Source: Clostridium sp. 12(A) (GTDB lineage Bacteria > Bacillota > Clostridia > Lachnospirales > Lachnospiraceae). From it: DNA of 64,000 nt. The position numbers and the translations under genes are program-made. The notes beneath the pieces were generated by a model. The model did no database searches, had not been told where the DNA came from, and was given only the letters and a program-made list of their open reading frames with translations. Location: positions 1,178,001 through 1,242,000 of the forward strand of contig JAGI01000002.1 of the NCBI GenBank assembly GCA_000526575.1, in the 5' to 3' direction. This document shows positions 60,248 to 64,000 of this stretch, piece after piece (the stretch's first letter is position 1; each line of letters starts with the position of its first letter).

Positions 60248-61792
60248 TTATTCTCCTTTTCTATCTCCTCCGCCCGGTAAAACAGGCGCCTTTTTTCCTT
60301 CCAGTTTGTTATAACCGGCTGCCAGATATAAAATCTCTTCCTGGGTCGTGGTTTTCGCATCCAGTTCTCCATTAATCTCGCCCTGATGGATAACAACAAC
60401 CCTGTCACTCATACCAAGGATTTCAGGTAATTCTGAAGAAATCATGATAATGGATACGCCCTGATCACTAAGCTGGTTGAAAAGCTCATATACCTCGTAC
60501 TTCGCTCCTACATCAATTCCTCTGGTAGGTTCATCGACGATCAGCACCTTAACATCATTGCACAGCCACTTTGCAAGCACCACCTTCTGCTGATTTCCAC
60601 CGGAAAGATTTCTGCAAAGCTGATGGACACTGGGTGTCTTCGTCCTCATACGCTTTACATATTTTTCTGCATTCTCAAGTCCGGCCTTATCATTAATAAA
60701 GCCAAAACGGGTTATGCTTGGAAGATGAGCCATATTGGTGTTGTATTTAATATCCAGACCAAGGGCCAGTCCATCCCGTTTTCGGTCTTCTGTGGCGTAA
60801 CCAATTCCATGCTTAATGGCCTGAATGACGGAAGTCACCTTAATGGGCTTTCCCTCCATAAAAAGCTCCATGGAGTCCGGCTGGTCCGCACCAAAGATAC
60901 AACGCATAAGCTCTGTTCTTCCAGCACCCACAAGACCTGAAATTCCAAGGATTTCTCCCTTTCTTACATACAGATAATCCGCATTTACCTTGGTACCACG
61001 GCGTACATTTTTAGCTTCCAGTACAATGTCTCCAATGGTACGCTTATGTTTTGGATATTTGTCCTCCAGAGAACGGCCTACAATCATGTTTACCAGTTCA
61101 TCCATTGTTATCTCATTTAAATTTCTGGTTCCTATGTACTGTCCATCCCGGATTATGGTCACTCGTTCACATATCTGGTTCAGCTCTGCCATTCGATGGG
61201 AGATATATACCATTCCAACGCCTTTTTCCTTCAGACGCCTGATAATTCCAAACAGCTGCTCGATTTCCTTCTCTGTCAGCGTTGCCGTTGGCTCATCAAG
61301 AACCAGTATCTTGGAATTAAAGCTGATTGCTTTTGCTATTTCCACCATCTGCTGCTGGGCAATGCTCAAGCTTCCTACGTGGTCATAGGTATTTAGTTCA
61401 ATACCTAAGTCGACCAGTATCTTTTTTGCTTCCTCGTGCATCCTGTTGTCATCAATAAAGATACCTTTTTTATGCGCCCTGCCAATAAATATATTATCCG
61501 CAACGCTTAAATGCCCGCACATGTTAAGTTCCTGCATAATAATGCTGACCCCAAGCTCATGTGCCTTGGCAACCGAATCAATGACTACTTTTTCTCCCTC
61601 AATAAAGATTTCACCTTCATCTGCCTGATACACTCCGGATAAAATCTTCATAAGAGTGGATTTGCCAGCCCCGTTTTCGCCTACAAGTCCTAATACTTCT
61701 CCTTTATTTACTGACAGTTTTACTTTATCGAGAGCCTTGACCCCGGGAAAGCTTTTGCTGATTCCTTCCATACGAAACAATTCCTGTTCCAT
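60248..61792 (-). CDS. ribose-type ABC transporter ATP-binding protein (two ABC domains)
   Basis: 514 residues. Domain 1 has Walker A GENGAGKST, signature LSIAQQQ and Walker B LVLDEPTATL. Domain 2 has a degenerate Walker A GLVGAGRTE, signature LSGGNQQK and LIVDEPTRGID. The RbsA class has this layout. First gene of the transporter unit, with a promoter region bearing direct repeats, next to a YesN-type regulator. Confidence 0.95.
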   Translation of the reverse strand: MEQELFRMEGISKSFPGVKALDKVKLSVNKGEVLGLVGENGAGKSTLMKILSGVYQADEGEIFIEGEKVVIDSVAKAHELGVSIIMQELNMCGHLSVADNIFIGRAHKKGIFIDDNRMHEEAKKILVDLGIELNTYDHVGSLSIAQQQMVEIAKAISFNSKILVLDEPTATLTEKEIEQLFGIIRRLKEKGVGMVYISHRMAELNQICERVTIIRDGQYIGTRNLNEITMDELVNMIVGRSLEDKYPKHKRTIGDIVLEAKNVRRGTKVNADYLYVRKGEILGISGLVGAGRTELMRCIFGADQPDSMELFMEGKPIKVTSVIQAIKHGIGYATEDRKRDGLALGLDIKYNTNMAHLPSITRFGFINDKAGLENAEKYVKRMRTKTPSVHQLCRNLSGGNQQKVVLAKWLCNDVKVLIVDEPTRGIDVGAKYEVYELFNQLSDQGVSIIMISSELPEILGMSDRVVVIHQGEINGELDAKTTTQEEILYLAAGYNKLEGKKAPVLPGGGDRKGE

Positions 61793-61838
61793 CCCTCATC
61801 CTCCTCTCTGCTTGTTCACACCTCCTGTGCTTGCATTC

Positions 61839-61902
61839 ATTATATCTGCTGCCTATACCGGATTCTATCGTAAGTTTTTATCATCCCTAGTATAATTTTA
61901 TC
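61839..61902 (-). promoter_or_regulatory. ribose-type operon promoter with upstream direct repeats
   Basis: On minus: TAGAAT (61867-61862), 17 bases, TATAAT (61844-61839). GATAAAA occurs twice upstream (61902-61896 and 61882-61876), 20 bases apart, just behind the -35. That spacing and place suit an AraC-type activator dimer such as the neighbouring response regulator. A second -10-like TATACT lies between the repeats. Confidence 0.5.
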
Positions 61903-61919
61903 TTTTTTTACGAACAAAG

Positions 61920-61947
61920 AAAAAAAGAGCCTGGATCACCAGGCTCT
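61920..61947 (-). terminator. terminator after the second response regulator
   Basis: On minus AGAGCCTGG, loop TGAT, CCAGGCTCT, then seven T's. It is four bases after the regulator stop and separates it from the transporter unit. Confidence 0.9.
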
Positions 61948-61951
61948 GTCC

Positions 61952-62749
61952 CTATGAAAGCTCATTCAGTCGATTCATTCTATACTCTGACGGGTTAATC
62001 CCAACCAGACGTTTAAAAACCTTTGTAAAATAATTGGAATCTAAATATCCCACTCTTGCACCAACATCTTTCACGATTACATTGGGCTGTTCCAGAAACT
62101 TTTTTGCCTCGCCAACCCTGTAATCCATTAAGTAAGAGGTAAAGCTTTGACCGAACTGCTGCTTGAACATTTTACAAAAATAAGGTTCTGAATACCCGAT
62201 GGAACGAGCTACTTCATTCATCGAAATATCATTCATGAAATTAGAACGAATGTATTCCTCCACCATAGAGGTCATCACCGACAACCGACTGCTGTTATAA
62301 TCCGGTTCTTTTTCTGAAATATTATTGACAGCTTCTGTTGCCATATCCTTTTCTTTTTTGGTCTGGGGGGTAACATCACCGCTTACCCTTAGAGCTTCTT
62401 CCACTACATTAATAATTTCCTTCTGGGAATAGGGCTTTAATAAATATTCCATGGCTTTTATGGATATGGCTTTCTTTGCATAATCAAACCTGTCATATGC
62501 CGTTAAAAATATAAGGCAGCAATGCGGGTCTTCCTTTCTCATAATTTCAGCAGCCTGGATTCCATTAAGACCTGGCATTCCAATATCCAAAATAGCCACC
62601 TGAATCTTCTCCCGCCGAAAGACATCCACTGCTTCTTTTCCATTCTGTGCCTCAAACACCAAACAGCTGTCCCCAAACTTTTTTTGAATCATCTTCTTAA
62701 GCACAATCCGCTCAATCATTTCATCTTCCACTATCATCAACCGTTGCAT
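61952..62749 (-). CDS. YesN-type response regulator with AraC DNA-binding domain
   Basis: 265 residues from the ATG at 62749, ten bases after AAGGGG and overlapping the kinase end by 29 bases; an upstream ATG adds 13 residues without support. Receiver: MIVEDEMIERIVLKK, phospho-acceptor Asp in VAILDIGMPGLNG (about 56), Lys in YLLKPYS. AraC domain at about 165-262: EVARSIGYSEPYFCKMFKQQFG and VGARVGYLDSNYFTKVFKRLVG. Partner of the kinase upstream. The likely target is the ribose-type operon just downstream. Confidence 0.93.
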   Translation of the reverse strand: MQRLMIVEDEMIERIVLKKMIQKKFGDSCLVFEAQNGKEAVDVFRREKIQVAILDIGMPGLNGIQAAEIMRKEDPHCCLIFLTAYDRFDYAKKAISIKAMEYLLKPYSQKEIINVVEEALRVSGDVTPQTKKEKDMATEAVNNISEKEPDYNSSRLSVMTSMVEEYIRSNFMNDISMNEVARSIGYSEPYFCKMFKQQFGQSFTSYLMDYRVGEAKKFLEQPNVIVKDVGARVGYLDSNYFTKVFKRLVGINPSEYRMNRLNELS

Positions 62750-64000
62750 TCCCCGTATACCCCTTTTTCCCACCGAATTCAATTTCAACTACAGTACCCT
62801 TGTTCTCTGTGCTGTGAATGGTTACCTTCCCATATTCATAATAAGCAGAAATTCTTCTGTATATATTTCCAAGACCGATCCCCAGTCCGGTCCCTTTTGT
62901 TTCCATGGCATTTCGTATGGCATTAAGCTTCTCCGGATCCATTCCTTTTCCGGTGTCCGAGACGGATATCCATAAATTCTCCCCTGATTTTTTAATATCG
63001 ATCTGGATGGCGCCCCCCATTTCTTTCTCCGATATGCCGTGGATCACCCCATTTTCCACCAGAGGCTGTAGAAGAAAAACAGGAACCTCCTCCTGATACA
63101 AAGCGCTGTCACAATTGATATTCCATTGAAACCGGTCCTTAAAACGCATTTGCTGGATATACATATAATCCCGCACCACCTTAAGCTCCTGTTCCAGAGG
63201 CTCAAAGGCGTTTGAGGTCCTAAGACTGTAACGAAGAAGATTTCCAACGGCGACCAGCATCTCTTCCGTTACCGGCGCTTCCTCCATCTGAGCCATCCTT
63301 GTCATCATATTTAAGGTGTTAAACAGGAAATGAGGGTTCAGCTGACTTTTAATCAGCTGAAGCTGAGCCATGGAGAAACGTTTTTCAAGCTCTGCCCTCT
63401 CAAGCTCATGGCGGTAAAGCTTTTCTTCCACCTGTCTTTTCTCTTCTGTTGCAATCACATAATTTTCTGTGGAGGATTTCATTTTATTAAAGGCATTCAC
63501 AAGCTGTCCGATTTCATCGGTTCCGTCCCAGTGCACATCAGGAGAAGAAAAATCATTCTTTTCAATTCTTCCGGAAACATTGGCCAGCTGTACCACCGCC
63601 TTAACGATACTCCCTGTAATGAACCGAAGAAGAATCACAAGCACCACAAAGGCCGTAAGGCTGATCATAACCAAAAGATAGGGCATCCGCTTCAGCGCTG
63701 AAATCTGGACTTCATAATAATCATTTCCCGCCATTAACACGATTTTCGTGAGACGGTTGGCATAGATTTCCAGATACTTCTGCATGTTATAGACCTTGTA
63801 CAGCTCTTTGATGTAGCTATCATCTCCCGAGCTCATGGATACTACCTTTTCCCGTTGCTTTTCATAGGTCTCATATCCATTGATAATATTCCAGGTCACC
63901 CCAAAACGGGCCTCCCCTATCTTATCGTAATCATAAGGAAGTCCATCTAAATGAATTTTAGTCTCCCTGCAGGCCAGCTGGTATGCCGACCGGTTATCCG
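62721..64000 (-). CDS. YesM-type sensor histidine kinase (5' end outside window)
   Basis: The reading frame is open to the window edge, so the N-terminus is missing; a GTG at 63899 is internal. Visible parts: the end of an extracellular sensor domain (YEVQISALKRMPY), membrane helix LLVMISLTAFVVLVILLRFITG, HAMP (AVVQLANVSGRIEKNDFSS), the phospho-acceptor His in IKSQLNPHFLFNTLNMM, and HATPase_c with VENGVIHG, DTGKGMD and GTGLGIGLGNIYRR. It should phosphorylate the response regulator at 61952. No cytoplasmic PAS domain is visible. Confidence 0.92.
   Translation of the reverse strand, partial: DNRSAYQLACRETKIHLDGLPYDYDKIGEARFGVTWNIINGYETYEKQREKVVSMSSGDDSYIKELYKVYNMQKYLEIYANRLTKIVLMAGNDYYEVQISALKRMPYLLVMISLTAFVVLVILLRFITGSIVKAVVQLANVSGRIEKNDFSSPDVHWDGTDEIGQLVNAFNKMKSSTENYVIATEEKRQVEEKLYRHELERAELEKRFSMAQLQLIKSQLNPHFLFNTLNMMTRMAQMEEAPVTEEMLVAVGNLLRYSLRTSNAFEPLEQELKVVRDYMYIQQMRFKDRFQWNINCDSALYQEEVPVFLLQPLVENGVIHGISEKEMGGAIQIDIKKSGENLWISVSDTGKGMDPEKLNAIRNAMETKGTGLGIGLGNIYRRISAYYEYGKVTIHSTENKGTVVEIEFGGKKGYTGNATVDDSGR

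Noticed and set aside
1-64000. tRNA, rRNA, CRISPR, insertion sequences, prophage
   Set aside because: No cloverleaf, rRNA-like, regularly spaced repeat, transposase or integrase sequence was recognised in the window.

Overview
The window looks like chromosomal DNA from an anaerobic, spore-forming, low-to-mid GC Firmicute of the Lachnospiraceae (Clostridium saccharolyticum/Lacrimispora-like). I infer this from the DUF5716/DUF5717 pair, malic enzyme followed by a DUF4364 protein, the tig-clpP-clpX-lon-engB block, an alpha/beta-type spore SASP, [FeFe]-hydrogenase maturases HydG/HydF with the TM1266-type regulator, the oxygen-independent (Cbi) cobalamin pathway, and many sugar ABC transporters paired with YesM/YesN-type two-component systems. 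No rRNA, tRNA, CRISPR array, transposase or prophage was seen. Nearly all genes lie on the minus strand; only malic enzyme, DUF4364, a small membrane ORF and a CYTH protein are on plus. No gene-free stretch exceeds 300 bases.

Layout. 1-4813: a divergent Hsp70-like protein (cut by the window edge) and its very large helical-repeat partner. 4957-6994 (plus): malic enzyme, DUF4364 and a small membrane ORF. 7067-10645: a D-2-hydroxyacid dehydrogenase and a polar amino-acid ABC importer. 10713-17042: the protein quality-control block engB, lon, clpX, clpP, tig. 17153-23222: an operon of two orphan sugar-binding lipoproteins, a DJ-1 protein and a membrane GGDEF/EAL protein. 23356-23811: a CYTH protein on plus. 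23907-33297: a galactose-type ABC importer (mglBAC) with two further binding proteins that look membrane-anchored and a histidine kinase/response regulator pair.

33329-51716 is a cobalamin biosynthesis island. It holds cbiD-L-F-G-H-(J+E)-T-A-cobT-cobU in one transcription unit and cobS-cobU2-cbiB-cobD-cobQ-cbiC in another. Between them sits a separately promoted hydrogenase-maturation unit (TM1266 regulator, hydG, hydF). Its leader carries a strong terminator and a possible competing antiterminator, so it may be an undescribed riboswitch or attenuator. cobS is split by a +1 frameshift at a run of nine A's. I saw no cobalamin riboswitch in front of either cob unit.

51786-56885: a spore SASP, a PadR-controlled PspC/DUF1700/DUF4097 envelope module, a NimA-like flavin-binding protein and a MocR/PdxR regulator. 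The regulator appears to share an ACTGTATCC box with the flavin protein gene. 56973-64000: an orphan TRAP-type binding protein, a ribose-type ABC importer and a second YesN/YesM-like two-component system whose kinase runs off the window end.

The repeated theme is carbohydrate sensing by extracytoplasmic binding proteins coupled to signalling proteins: two YesM/YesN systems and one GGDEF/EAL protein. Coordinates and translations come from direct reading. Family names come from motif recognition, not from database searches.
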